DNA from: Cyathus striatus
Lineage: Eukaryota > Basidiomycota > Agaricomycetes > Agaricales > Nidulariaceae
Assembly (NCBI GenBank): GCA_025738555.1
Contig: JAOVFP010000008.1
Coordinates: 2,480,001-2,544,000, forward strand
Direction: 5' to 3'
DNA length: 64,000 nucleotides
The notes beneath the pieces are model-generated. The model had not been told where the DNA came from and did not search any database. It saw nothing but the letters and a program-made list of their open reading frames with translations. The translations under genes and the position numbers were made by a program. This document shows, piece after piece, positions 39,851 to 51,239 of the stretch. The first letter of the stretch is position 1. Each line of letters opens with the position of its first letter.

Positions 39851-40895
39851 AAAAAATGTTAGCTAGAGGCTGAGAAACTTCAAAGTAACAACCTAACTTA
39901 GGAGCAGACATGAAGAGAAGAAATTACACAAAGTGAGAGTGAATGATAAAGTCAAAGAGATGTAAGGAGAAAGTGAGAAGAGGCTAGAGGAACAGAGTGG
40001 AAAAAGTAAGCTGGCAAATGTAACATAACTAGATGTATGCTGTGGTAAGGGTTGGGTGGGTAATGCAAAATGTGCAATGAAGGAGACACTATCAACACTG
40101 GAGCAGGTTAGTGTTGTTAACGGCTTGGCTCAGGACTGTTGAGCTGGTGAGCCGAGAGGCTCATGGCTCTTAGCTGCGGCCGGCCATTGTTAAACAGCTC
40201 AGAGAGTTCTCTCAGGTGCATCCCACTCAGAAACAAAACTGAGCATGTTGCACCTCGATTTCTCTGTTAAGTCCATGTCCTTTGCCACTTCTCATCCTCT
40301 GTCCAGTCTCCTTCACTCACAGCTTTGACTCAAGATCATTCTGACTTTATCAAAATATTATTAGAACATCAAAGGGGCTGTCTTTAGAATACACATGTTA
40401 TCATGAATGTACATTGTATTACTTGTACATATTCCATTGTATGGAACTGGGGCATAATCTATGAGCAATTCATTGAATTTCATTCACCTTTCAGTATTTT
40501 CAGGTTTACTTGTAAATTCTTAAATTAATATAAGTACATGGAGGACTGTGAAGACATTTGGTGTGAAGCAAATTCTGATACATGTCCTGAAGATCTAGCA
40601 TTATTTGTGGCTGCTTTGGGTGTCGACAATAAGTATATAATAGTAATTACTAATGGCGACAACGGGCCACTACTAGAGGAAGCATAGTTACATAATAACT
40701 GTCCAGATATATTACATTTTTATGGTCTGAACAGCTAGAGCTGTTAGCCTAGCCAATGAGGACCGAGCTGTTGCTGGAGCCAACTAGGACCAAGCCAAGC
40801 TTAGCCAAACTGTGCCGTTAACATCACTAGAGCAGGTAGAAGAAAAAAGGTTAGCTAGAGGCTGAGACTTCAAAGTAACAACCTAGTGCCAGAGG
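39798..40895. repeat. Tandem duplication split by a hAT element
   Basis: 39798-39905 (GTAATGCAAAATGTG..., AGGAGACAC, GGAGCAAGCAGAAGAAAAAA, TTAGCTAGAGGCTGAG) is repeated at 40061-40108 plus 40838-40895, the second copy being interrupted by the 721-bp element. The duplication predates the insertion. Confidence 0.75.
40109..40829. mobile_element. Non-autonomous hAT element (MITE), 721 bp
   Basis: Inverted termini TAGTGTTGTTAACGG (40109-40123) and CCGTTAACATCACTA (40815-40829), one mismatch in 15, flanked by the perfect 8-bp duplication GAGCAGGT (40101-40108 and 40830-40837). Subterminal TTGGCT and AGCTCGG-type motifs are inverted at the two ends. Tips resemble the 2460-bp hAT element at 26015. 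No ORF. Confidence 0.9.
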
Positions 40896-41914
40896 ACAAA
40901 AGTCTCTAAAACTGAATCCTGATTTCCCTCTTATTGCTTGGACACTGACAATTCAAATCTCCTAATTCAGAAGTAGAATTACCAATGAGTCAATTGAGAA
41001 GAGGTCTCAAATATTGAGTTGAAGGTCAACATACTGATGACTTGACCAATTGTGTCAGCCACCCATGAAGTAGCACCTGAAAAGCACTTTGTCTTCATGA
41101 CCCATGCAATTAAGTGCTCCCACTCCTCTACTGGCCTAGTGCAAGTTAGTAACTTGAACTCCAATATTGTATTAGTGTACATATTTTTTTAATTGACTTA
41201 GGTATATTTGTTACACTTTTTCCATCTCAACCCTGCCAGAGTACCTCTTTTTCATGTGACCCTTCTATTTATATCTTTTTACTTACTCATCCCTTTCTAT
41301 TTATAACTACTTACTTACTCATCTCCCCAATCCCCGCTCCTCTGGTTTGTCATACTACAAGCATGGACTTCTCTTATCTCCTTGGACTCGCTTACTGATA
41401 TGCTGTGCATTACTGCACATTCTATTTATAGACCTCTGTTGAGTCATGGCAAGTCATGGACTTTATTTATAGTAGCATACCTTTCTGTGAATGGACCATG
41501 CTTCTTTTGTATAAATAGCTCATGTATTCTGATCAAGCTTCTTCAGCTTGATCTTAGTTTAGCTATCATCCAATATAGCTGGCTAATCCCCTCTACCCCC
41601 TCTTTGAGAACACCTCAGACCCAGAACACTGCTACTTCATTTCTGCTCTTCAAGTGTTACTGTGAAGACACCGCTAAGTCCATTAGTGTACAACTCTATG
41701 TTGTAACTGTTTAGACTTCAACTTCATCATACGACTTATCAGTGTAGTGACAAAGTCATGTGATTATTATATCACAAGAACCAGAAGACATCACAAGACT
41801 AGAAGACATCACAAGACCAGCTCAGATCATAACAATATTGGTACAGTAATAATATATGTTATTATATGCATAACTTGTGAGTTTGAGTGCATAGAGTGCA
41901 TGTACAGTTCAGGT
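40896..41914. other. CpG-poor intergenic DNA
   Basis: A minus-strand open stretch at 40979-41182 (EEWEHLIAWVMKTKCFSG...) has protein-like composition but no family I recognise; it may be another transposon fragment. A short direct repeat GAAGACATCACAAGAC occurs at about 41782-41818. No gene called. Confidence 0.4.
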
Positions 41915-42150
41915 AAGGTCCATGTAGACTCCACCTGGAGTCCACCTTAAGTCCACATAGAAATACATGGACTCCATGTAGATTTTAAGGAGACTATGTG
42001 GAGTCCACTTATACTCCATGTGGAACTACATAGACTCCACAAGGAGTGTACATGGAATTTATAGACTCAGTGTGGACTTTACATGGACTCTACATGGAGT
42101 CCATGTGGGGTTTAAGGAGGCTACATGGAGTCCATGTGGACCTGTGGGAG
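41915..42150. repeat. Palindromic GGAGTCCA / TGGACTCC cluster
   Basis: At least ten copies of ACATGGACTCCA / TGGAGTCCAC-like words in both orientations, separated by AAGGAG and TTTA spacers. The array can fold on itself at many registers. Confidence 0.75.
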
Positions 42151-42261
42151 AGTGTAAATTACTGCATTCATCTCTTTCTACCTTTATTAATACATCTCTT
42201 TATACCTTTATACTATGGCCACTAGTAAATACATATATAAGCCTACCAGTAGATACATACA

Positions 42262-42298
42262 CACCTCAGTTATTATATCATATAATAACACTGAGGTG
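42262..42298. repeat. Near-perfect hairpin
   Basis: CACCTCAG-TTATTATAT pairs with ATATAATAA-(CA)-CTGAGGTG: an arm of 17 bp with a one-base centre and a two-base bulge. It lies within an AT-rich segment that also has a direct repeat TTAGTCTTACTTATAG (about 42348 and 42408). Confidence 0.7.
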
Positions 42299-42689
42299 AG
42301 ATTCATAGTTACATTCTATTTATATCTAGTACTGATATCATGCATAGATTAGTCTTACTTATAGTGTGTACAGGTATAGTCATTATATTGTATAATAACA
42401 CTAAGATTAGTCTTACTTATAGCATGTACAGAGATATTCCATTCTACAAATGATAGTGGGTAGACAATATAGGGGTGAGGATACAATGTTACAGGAAGAT
42501 AATAGGAAAGAGTAGAAAAGAAAGGGAATTTATTAAATAGTTACTGGAGCAATTCAATTTCTTCTAAATAGAAATAGTGATTGGTGTCACACAGACAAGG
42601 TAGCTCAAATGTGTAATACAAACAGGCATGTCACACTGGTCACAGCCTCACATGGCAAAGGGTTTTAGGGTGTCAGCCAATCAAATTGC

Positions 42690-43329
42690 CTGAAAGTGAG
42701 ATCCCAACCCTGATTTCTGAAATTTCCTTATAGGGAAATCTAAACCACTCTATAACCCAACTATCTTAAAAGGTAGTGGGAATATTCAGTTTGTTGTTGC
42801 AGCCTCCAAGAAGCTCACTACTCTAGGCTGCAAGATTGATGACAACACTGAAGTTGTTGATGTTATTCTTATAAACTTGGATGAATCCTTTTATTCTACC
42901 AGAGCTGCCATTCTTGCCAGGAAGGATGATCTTACCTTGGAGGATTTGAAGGTCTTGCTCCAGTCTGCCACTTCTGCAGATGTGGATTTCTCTTCTGCCT
43001 CACTTGCTCCCACATCCAGTTTATCTGCTTCTGACTCGGAAGCATGATTTTAGTGGATTTACAGGTTCAAGTCATTCAGATTCAGGTTTTAGGTCTCAGA
43101 GACATACAGGGTTATCAGATTAGGTGAGAGTCCCTCTCTAGTGGATTCCAAGAGTTTCAGGTGGTGCAATCCCACCAATGAAGGTGCCTGTTATAGGTGT
43201 GGTATGGAAAGCTGGACAATCACACTCAACTATGTCAAAGTATTTGAGCTCCAACCTTTGGCTCTGCAGCTTGCCACTTGTATTCAGTTTGATTTCTCAG
43301 TTCTTCATTTGTATACTGAATTGTCATAG
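42690..43329 (+). pseudogene. Ty1/copia gag remnant
   Basis: Plus-strand frame VAASKKLTTLGCKIDD ... VDVILINLDESFY ... AAILARKDDLTLEDLKVLL is the UBN2/gag-type helical region of copia elements. A degraded zinc knuckle follows (FRWCNPTNEGACYRCGME) whose histidine is lost. Stops (TGA, TAG) break the frame between them. Truncated on the right by the inverted-repeat element at 43330. Confidence 0.75.
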
Positions 43330-44683
43330 TGGGGGTGCACAATGCTCTCACATGGCTGGTGGTGTGACGGTCACACCATGTGACCAAAAGTGTCACAAAT
43401 CTTGACCCAGTTCTGTTCTTCACATTTCCTGGGTGTTTCTTCATACTTTTCTTTGCTCTTTTCACTCCTACTTTAACTAATGTTATGCTAGATGTTGTAA
43501 ATATGTTATTTAAGTAGTGTAATATGTATGAATTCCTATATCCTCTTATAACTACTGGTTAAAACAAGGTGACAGCTGTGACATTGTGACAACTTATATC
43601 AGTCAATCAGGCGATCTTCCAAAATAGGTTCTGCTGGTGGCTGTGTCTTATGTGGTTGGTTTCAGAACTTGTTTCTCAAATAACTTTCGAGATCGTATTG
43701 TATTGCTATAGTTTATAGAGCAAAATTGCACTATTATATTGTGTAAATAATTTTATCTATACAGAAATTTATTAAAAGTCCTGTATGTATGGGAACCCAT
43801 TGTTATATACACTCAAATTACATGTTACAGTTGCTGAATCAAAAATCTAGCTTAATACGATTATTGACACAAAAAAGTAGTGTAATTTCGCTCTATAAAC
43901 CATAGTCTTACGTTCGCTCCTTCAAAAGTTATTAAAGAATGAAAATCACAGCTATATAGTTAATAGGCATTTGGATGTAAGTTTGGCCAATTAAACATTA
44001 TTACATGCACAAAAACCTATACAACCTATACAAATAATCTATTATAAACTGTACTTACTGTGTAGTTCATATATACATGATAATGGAATATTTGAGTTGA
44101 GCAATCGATCACACATGGTGTTGTTTGACTGTGGCTGTGCCTCTGAGCTATGGGTGCGAGAACTTATACCTTATAACTTTATGGAATCGCATCGTACGTA
44201 TATGATTTATAGAGCAATTTTGTACTATTTATCGATGCGAATAATTGCTACTGACCAGAATTTTTATATCATGATTGTAAGTATGAGATAATGCACCAAT
44301 ACCTGCCATATTAATATGTTACAGCACCTTAATTAAAAATCCGGTCAGTAGGAATTGTAGGAATCGTAAAATAGTGTAATTTTACTCTATTATATATGTT
44401 CTGAAGTGTTCTCGTTCAAAAGTTATAAGAGGATGAAGTTTGAGTACCTAATTGATGTGATTTTTGGCAGGGGTTTGATGCCTCCAGCAATATCCAGCAC
44501 ATTTTAACAAAAAAAATTTCATACAATCATAGATAATGTATTTTTATTACGACGTGACACAAAAGAGCTAGCTAAAATGTGTTGAGTGAGGAATGAGAGT
44601 AGTGGGTCAGTAGAATTTGGGGGCATGTGTGACAGATGTCACAGATCATGTGTGTCACACTTTGTGGGCATTGTGCACCCCCA
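43330..44683. mobile_element. Inverted-repeat transposon without transposase, 1354 bp
   Basis: Perfect 16-bp inverted termini TGGGGGTGCACAATGC (43330-43345) and GCATTGTGCACCCCCA (44668-44683), flanked by GTCATAG at 43323-43329 and 44684-44690 (7-bp target duplication, hAT-like length). Subterminal GTCACA/TGTGAC words abound. The interior holds four related blocks in alternating orientation with the core ATTTATAGAGCAA.TTTG / complementary TTTCGCTCTATAAA (about 43700, 43870, 44195, 44365). No ORF of note. It sits inside the copia gag relic. Confidence 0.85.
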
Positions 44684-44690
44684 GTCATAG

Positions 44691-45669
44691 CCATACATTT
44701 CTGACCTTTTTCCTGACCTTTCTTCAGCACTATCCAACCTTCTTGACTTGTATAGATTCCTTTCTTCCAGTTCCCCTTCCACTCTTCTGACTAAAGGTCA
44801 CCAAGTTCTTATGTTACCTTACTCATCTGGTTTGTTATCCATTATCTACTATGCCCTCTCCATTGTACACCTGGTATACCTTGCTCTCAGCATTCTATCC
44901 AATACCCTTAGTCTCTCCTTGGTATGTATTGTATTCAGATATTACTCCACCCACCACCACCACCTTATTATCATTATCAACTAAGTGTGCCACTATTCCA
45001 TTTGCTCACTGGTCATTGGTAAAGCCAATAGTATTTAAGTAGCACATCTCTGTATGAAACAACTCAGTTCAAATATTGACTAAGTTACAGTCTTCCCTAC
45101 TTGTCTTTTAGTTCCACCCACCTCTGACTTAATCATTACTTCTAAAGTAATAACTCTGCACTCTGCACTCCTGTCCCACACTTCTATCCCACACTCCTGT
45201 CTCACACTTCCACACTTTGAAATACCTGGACCTTGAGAACATCAAGGGGTGCAGCACATAAGCTGAAGCTGACAGACTTCCTGTATCTGCACTCAAGCTG
45301 ACATCATAATCCCTACCCTTAGCTCTTTTAGCACACCTGGGAAACCAGTCTTGACATGAATATTAAATACTAATCATTAATTCAAAGATCTGCATTGTAG
45401 ATACATTACTTGGTCTATAGACTTATGTTGTAAATTAGAATCTCACATTCTTTTTTCTATATATAAAATGGGGGCTGGTTGTCTAGAATACATCTTACAA
45501 CCTATAGTGTATGTTTCTCTAAACTGGGCTGATGGTATATAAATCCAATATTAAAACTAGTTTATAAGGCAATAGAGTGATGAGCTACTGTCTAAGCATA
45601 ATAACCATGACCCCGAGTGTGAAGATGGTACATATCTCATAAATTTACTTTGTTGTGTATTTGTTATAT
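44691..45669. other. Repeat-rich, CpG-poor DNA
   Basis: Probably the continuation of the copia relic. It includes CCACCACCACCACC (44951-44964) and a degenerate CACTCCTGTC(C/T)CACACTTC run (about 45155-45215). No gene recognised. Confidence 0.4.
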
Positions 45670-46464
45670 CCATGTCCGGATACATCATGCCGACGTTCCC
45701 ACGTGACCTTCTAACATACCCGGTCCGTTCCCAGAATGTACCCACTTTGGGTTTACACTTCCCAATGTTCCCACCCAGGAACGTACCTGGAACCCATTGG
45801 GTTTTCTATCGGATACTTCGGATACGTACTTTCTCTTATGATGGCCTCACCATGTCATCATTCTATTACTCCTCTCTTCCATTCCTACTTATACATTTCA
45901 TTATGGCCTTTGTAGATTAGTTCCTTATTCTTCATTCTGAGCACGTCATTTGTGCCCCTACTCCACTTTGCCAAGACTTCATTTCCTACTTACTCCTTTG
46001 ACTTGTCCTTTGTATAATACTTCTACATTCGTATCTACAGGTTCCTACTTAGTATAAGTAGTCTTCCAGATGTAATAGGTAGTCTTCAGTATTCGTATCA
46101 ACTCTGTACACTTTCTTCCTACACTAAGTTCCGAAACCTGCTCCGGGTTATCCTTTGGGTTTCTCTCCCACTGCCTAGGGTAGTGGCGAAGCCCTCTCTT
46201 ATACTCTGGAATGTTTCCTTACATTGGATATCGTCTGTTGTGAAATACAAACCATTCCCTGGGGATATCCAGGCGGCACAGCACATACACTGAAGCCACG
46301 GTTCACTTCCGCACTTCCACTCTCATTCCCATACCCGTACTCACTTCGGGTTTCTGTTATAGTTCTCCCATGCCCTCCAGGTGTCGTCGCATTTGTTTCC
46401 CAGTAGGAAAGGAATCGGTACGTAACAGTATACGAATACTGATACCTTGGATATCTCTTCTATC
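45670..46464 (+). mobile_element. Probable 5' LTR and leader of a Ty3/gypsy element
   Basis: Sequence character changes at about 45670 (TGTCCGGATACATC..., CpG restored) and continues into a gag ORF. A TG start and several CA/ACA stops are possible, but the second LTR is not in the window, so the right LTR edge and primer-binding site cannot be fixed. Confidence 0.45.
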
Positions 46465-47526
46465 ATGGCTCCAACTGGGACTTCGGTTACTCGCACAGCA
46501 CATACCGCTAGTCATACCAATGCTGTGGGTGCTCGTGCCACCCATGCAGCTATGAGGCAACAGCCTCCAAGGAGTACTTCAGGTTCTCTACCTTCTACAC
46601 CGTCTCGGGTTACACCCAGTCCAGCACCACCTCCTAGTGCTACTTTCCTGGGTCCACCCTCAACTTCTGCTCAGCTACTTTCTGTTCCTGCTGCCGGGAA
46701 CCTCAGATCCGCTCAGGCTCCTCTGGATGGCACTCCACCGCCATACAGTACAGTTGCAGCAGACCGGGACACTCCCAAGGGTCACGGCTCCGATGGTGGT
46801 ACCATTGGGCCACCACCTCTACCTCCTTCTCAGCCCAACCCTCCATCTCCACCATCCTCAGACTCAGGGGATGATGGTGATGAGGATGATGTCGACAATC
46901 CCAGGCACACACCTCTTGTGCACCACTCCCGGGAAGACCGGTTTGCCAAAGTTCTCTTGAGGGTTGTGGAAACCGCCCAGGGTATGTCAGGATCACGTCA
47001 GGAACACAACGTACAAAAGCCAGATACGTTTGACGGTTCCAGCACTGAGAAGTTGGAACAGTTCATCACTCAGTGTCAGATTTACTTCCGGAATAATCCT
47101 TCCCAATACTTGGATGGACATTCCCAGGTCAACTTTGCTCTCACGTATCTTCGGGATACCGTGCTTCAGCTCATTATGCCGACCCTCTCCAATCCCTACA
47201 CTGATGATGAGTTCCTTCACTCTTGGGAGGTTTTCGTCATCATGCTAGAGGATAACTTCGGGTTAGCGAACCCGGAAGGGGATGCCGAGAATGATCTGGA
47301 TGTCCTCATTATGAAGGATTCACAGAAACTGTCCAAATATCTTGTACAGTTCAACAGGCTTGCACAGCACACCAACTGGGATGATAAATCCTTATGCCAC
47401 CAACTCTATTCTGGGTTTCCGGGTCGCATTAAGGATGAGATCTCTCATGTCGGGAAACCTACCACAAAGCACAGAATGATGAGGGGTGTCAGCCAATTTG
47501 ATCATGAAAAGCCCTGGTTTTTTTGA
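46465..47526 (+). pseudogene. Ty3/gypsy Gag, truncated at the 3' end
   Basis: ATG at 46465 (a longer frame upstream uses TTG). A Ser/Pro/Thr-rich N-terminus with an acidic patch is followed by a retrotransposon Gag domain (about 47020-47460): KPDTFDGSSTEKLEQFI, QVNFALTYLRD, WEVFVIMLEDNFG, LSKYLVQFNRLAQHTNWDD, LCHQLYSGFPGRIKDEI. Gag forms the particle that packages the element's RNA. After VGKPTT the family match stops and foreign sequence begins, giving a premature end at 47526. No protease, reverse transcriptase or integrase follows. CpG content is normal, so this insertion appears younger than the relics to its left. Confidence 0.85.
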
Positions 47527-47559
47527 TCACCTACTATTGTATGTTTACTAATGAATATA

Positions 47560-49372
47560 TGGGTTACTAATGAATGTCATAGTGATCATAGGTGATCATG
47601 CCATGTTTTCAAGTGCATATTAGATAGTAGGTCACCTCAAGTGTGTATTCACTTATTATTACTACTAAGTATTCTGGAGGTGATCATAGGTGATCATAGA
47701 TCATTTCAAGCACATATTCACTTATTATTACTACTAATGATTTTGGAGGTGATCATAGGTGATCATAGGTCATTTCAAGTGTGTCTTCACTTATTATTAC
47801 TACTAATCCTTCTGGAGGTGATCATAGGTGCATTTCAAGCACATATTCACTTATTATTACTATTAATCATTCTTGAGGTGATCATAGGTGATCATAGGTC
47901 ATTTCAAGCATGTATTCATTTATTGTTACTACTAATGATTCTGGAGGTGATCATATGTGATCATAGGTCATTTCAAGTACATATTCACTTATTATTACTA
48001 CTAATGATTCTGGAGGTGATCATAGGTGATCATAGGTCATTTCAAGCACATATTCACTTATTATTACTACTAATGATTTTGGAGGTGATCATAGGTGATC
48101 ATAGGTCATTTCAAGCACATATTCACTTATTATTACTACTAATGATTTTGGAGGTGATCATAGGTGATCATAGGTCATTTCAAGCACATATTCACTTATT
48201 ATTACTACTAATGATTCTGGAGGTGATCATAGGTGATCATAGATCATTTCAAGCACATATTCACTTATTATTATTACTAATGATTTTGGAGGTGATCATA
48301 GGTGATCATAGGTCATTTCAAGTGTGTCTTCACTTATTACTACTACTAATGATTCTGGAGGTGATCATAGGTGATCATAGGTTATTTCAAGCACATATTC
48401 ACTTATTATTACTTCTAATGATTTTGGAGGTGATCATAGGTAATCATAGGTCATTTCAAGTGTGTCTTCACTTATTATTACTACTAATGATTCTGGAGGT
48501 GATCATAGGTGATCATAGATCATTTCAAGCACATATTCACTTATTATTTCTACTAATCATTCTGGAGGTGATCATAGGTGATCATAGGTGCATTTCAAAC
48601 ACATATTCACTTATTATTACTACTAATCATTCTGGAGGTGATCATAGGTGATCATAGATCATTCCAAGCATGTATTCACTTATTATTACTACTAATGATT
48701 CTGGAGGTGATCATAGGTGATCATAGGTCATTTCAAGCACATATTCACTTATTATTACTACTAATCATTCTGGAGGTGATCATAGGTGATCATAGGTTAT
48801 TTCAAGCACATATTCACTTATTATTACTACTAATGATTCTGGAGGTGATCATAGGTGATCATAGGTTATTTCAAGCACATATTCACTTATTATTACTACT
48901 AATGATTCTGGAGGTGATCATAGGTGATCATAGGTCATTTCAAGTACATATTCACTTATTATTACTACTAATCATTCTGGAGGTGATCATAGATGATCAT
49001 AGGTGCATTTCAAACACATATTCACTTATTATTACTATTAATCATTCTGGAGGTGATCATAGGTGATCATAGGTCATTTCAAGCATGTATTCATTTATTG
49101 TTACTACTAATGATTCTGGAGGTGATCATAGGTGATCATAGGTCATTTCAAGCACATATTCACTTATTATTTCTACTAATCATTCCAGAGGTGATCATAT
49201 GTGATCATAGGTCATTTCAAGCACATATTCACTTATTATTACTACTAATAATTCTGGAGGTGATTATAGGTGATCATAGGTCATTTCAAGCATGTATTCA
49301 CTTATTATTATTACTAATCATTCTGAAGGTGATCAAAGGTGATCATAGATCATTTAAGCACATATTTGTATT
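47560..49372. repeat. Minisatellite, 69-bp unit, about 25 copies
   Basis: Unit: CATTTCAAGCACATATTCAC, TTATTATTACTACTAATGAT, TCTGGAGGTGATCATAGGTG, ATCATAGGT (69 bp). Each unit ends in a tandem pair of TGATCATAGG, whose TGATCA is palindromic. Because 69 = 23 codons, the array opens frames of 336, 162 and 146 codons; these are artefacts. A few units lack one TGATCATAGG, which shifts the frame. Most changes between units are C/T or G/A. Confidence 0.95.
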
Positions 49373-50695
49373 ATTACTACCATACCAAACCCCATTCTTG
49401 CTGTTGCTTACTCATATATACCACATTCATTAGCTACTTAAATTGACATATTTACTAATATGCCTAGTTAAATAGTAAGGCTATTATTCAAAATATAATA
49501 AACACTTAGTATCATTAATATATTATTGTGAATCAAGCCCAAGAGTCCACGAGTTGGGGCAAGTCCTAAGCTGTCAGCTAAAGTATTCTGCTTGAGTACA
49601 CTATCAAGGGAGGAGTCCAAGGGCTAGGGTTGAGTCCTGCACTGCCAGTCAATGTATCACATCTGATATGAATTAAGGGATTTGACACAACAGCAATTTA
49701 TTTGGGCTGCCAAACAATTTCTGTATAATTACCAGTACTAGATAGCTAGATTATACAGAAAGGTAGAACTGTGAACATGCTACTATGGAACATATCCATA
49801 CCCTCCTGCACCACTAGTAATGTCCCAAGTACCAAGTCTGATTAGTCATGAGTCTTCAGAATATACCTCAGTGTGAGGTTTCCTTTGTAACCTAGGCTTT
49901 ATCTGTTATTAATGTCATGGTTATTAGTACTGCTCCTTTGTATTAATGCAGCTATGCAGGAAACCACATGCCTCCATGTATGTTTTAAATGTTCACTAAT
50001 ACTATATGTGACACTTGGAAAGTGTCATCAGATGTGCCTGCACTGTAACTCCAAGATCCATTGTCACTGAGTAAATGTCAAAGCTAGCACATGTATTACC
50101 ACATGTCCTGATGCATGTCTAATAATAACCAGGTGTGGCACTTGATGCACATTAGAAATGGAGCACATCCACATGGTTTATCATATGGAGGGATCCTCAC
50201 ACCTCCTGTATACTTAGTAATATTCTTAGAAGTATGATACAAGCTTAGCTAACCTATACCAGTGCATTTGAGATTGCTACTATATAATTCAGTATATAAG
50301 TGGTTAAACCCATTTTAGAATACCTTAAGCACTGCATGAGCTGTCTTTCATTCTCACAGTAGAGTACATTCTGAAATTGATATTGGGATTCTGAGCACAA
50401 ATCTGAAGTCTGAAGTCTGTTCTGGACATACCTGAAAGCAATTGCATCATGTAGTGTTTAAATTCATTGTCTCTATTTCTAGCTTACAATTATTACACCC
50501 TTTGCACTAAATAAATCCTAAATAAATAAACATCTTCTAAAAGTTAGTCTTATCAGTACACTCATTGAACTCGGATTTTTGTTTCCCCCATATCAACTCA
50601 AATTGTACCTTGCTAGAACTGGTGGATGGGCAAATGTCCACTAACTTGCAACATTTCTTTGTGTTGAGGATATTGCCAAGCAAGTAACCTCTTCC
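49373..50695. other. CpG-poor repeat-derived DNA
   Basis: No gene. Direct words GAGTCCA / GAGTCCTG recur at 49538-49650. Otherwise AT-rich, with TG/CA excess by eye. Confidence 0.4.
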
Positions 50696-50699
50696 ACAA

Positions 50700-51090
50700 T
50701 GCTCAGCAGCTCTAATTCTAGCATCTAAATCTACCTTGCATACTTATCACCTATGTATACTCACAGCTCTAATTCTAGCATCCAATTCCACTTGTATGCT
50801 CAGGAGCTCTAATTCTAGTGTTTAAATCTACTTTGCATGCTTATCAACTATGTATACTGACTGGCTCTAATTTTAGCATCTAAATTCATCAACAAATTGT
50901 CACTCAGCTTTGCAGGACTTTGTTGGCTTTATAAACCCATCAAATTCTGGTAAAGATTGCTGAAGTCACAAAGCTGTGAAGTCCAAAAGTTATGTCCATT
51001 TACCTGATAAGTCCTTCTGTATCACACCTGCAGCTCTAGTTTTAGCATCAAAATCTACCTTGTATGTTACACAGCTCTGTAGCAGTTTCC
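50700..51090. repeat. Degenerate tandem repeat, AGCTCTAATTCTAGCATC family
   Basis: Five or six copies of AGCTCTAATTCTAGCATCTA followed by AATCTACCTTGCATAC, spaced irregularly (about 60-80 bp, then a gap). Copies are diverged. Confidence 0.7.
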
Positions 51091-51239
51091 ATTGTAGTGT
51101 ACATATTAATGTCACATATTGTGTCACTCTACATGCACTGAACTCTCACCAGTTATTCAAAAATAATGTATATTAGTAAAGTACAAATACATTATAATAT
51201 AATATAATAATAATACAAGCAGTAGAGGAGACAAGGTGG

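Noticed and set aside
47641..49433. Long open frames of 336, 162 and 146 codons with a Leu/Ile-rich 23-residue repeat
   Set aside because: They are produced by the 69-bp minisatellite, whose length is a multiple of three; frame shifts occur wherever a unit is shortened, and there are no conserved termini or start context.
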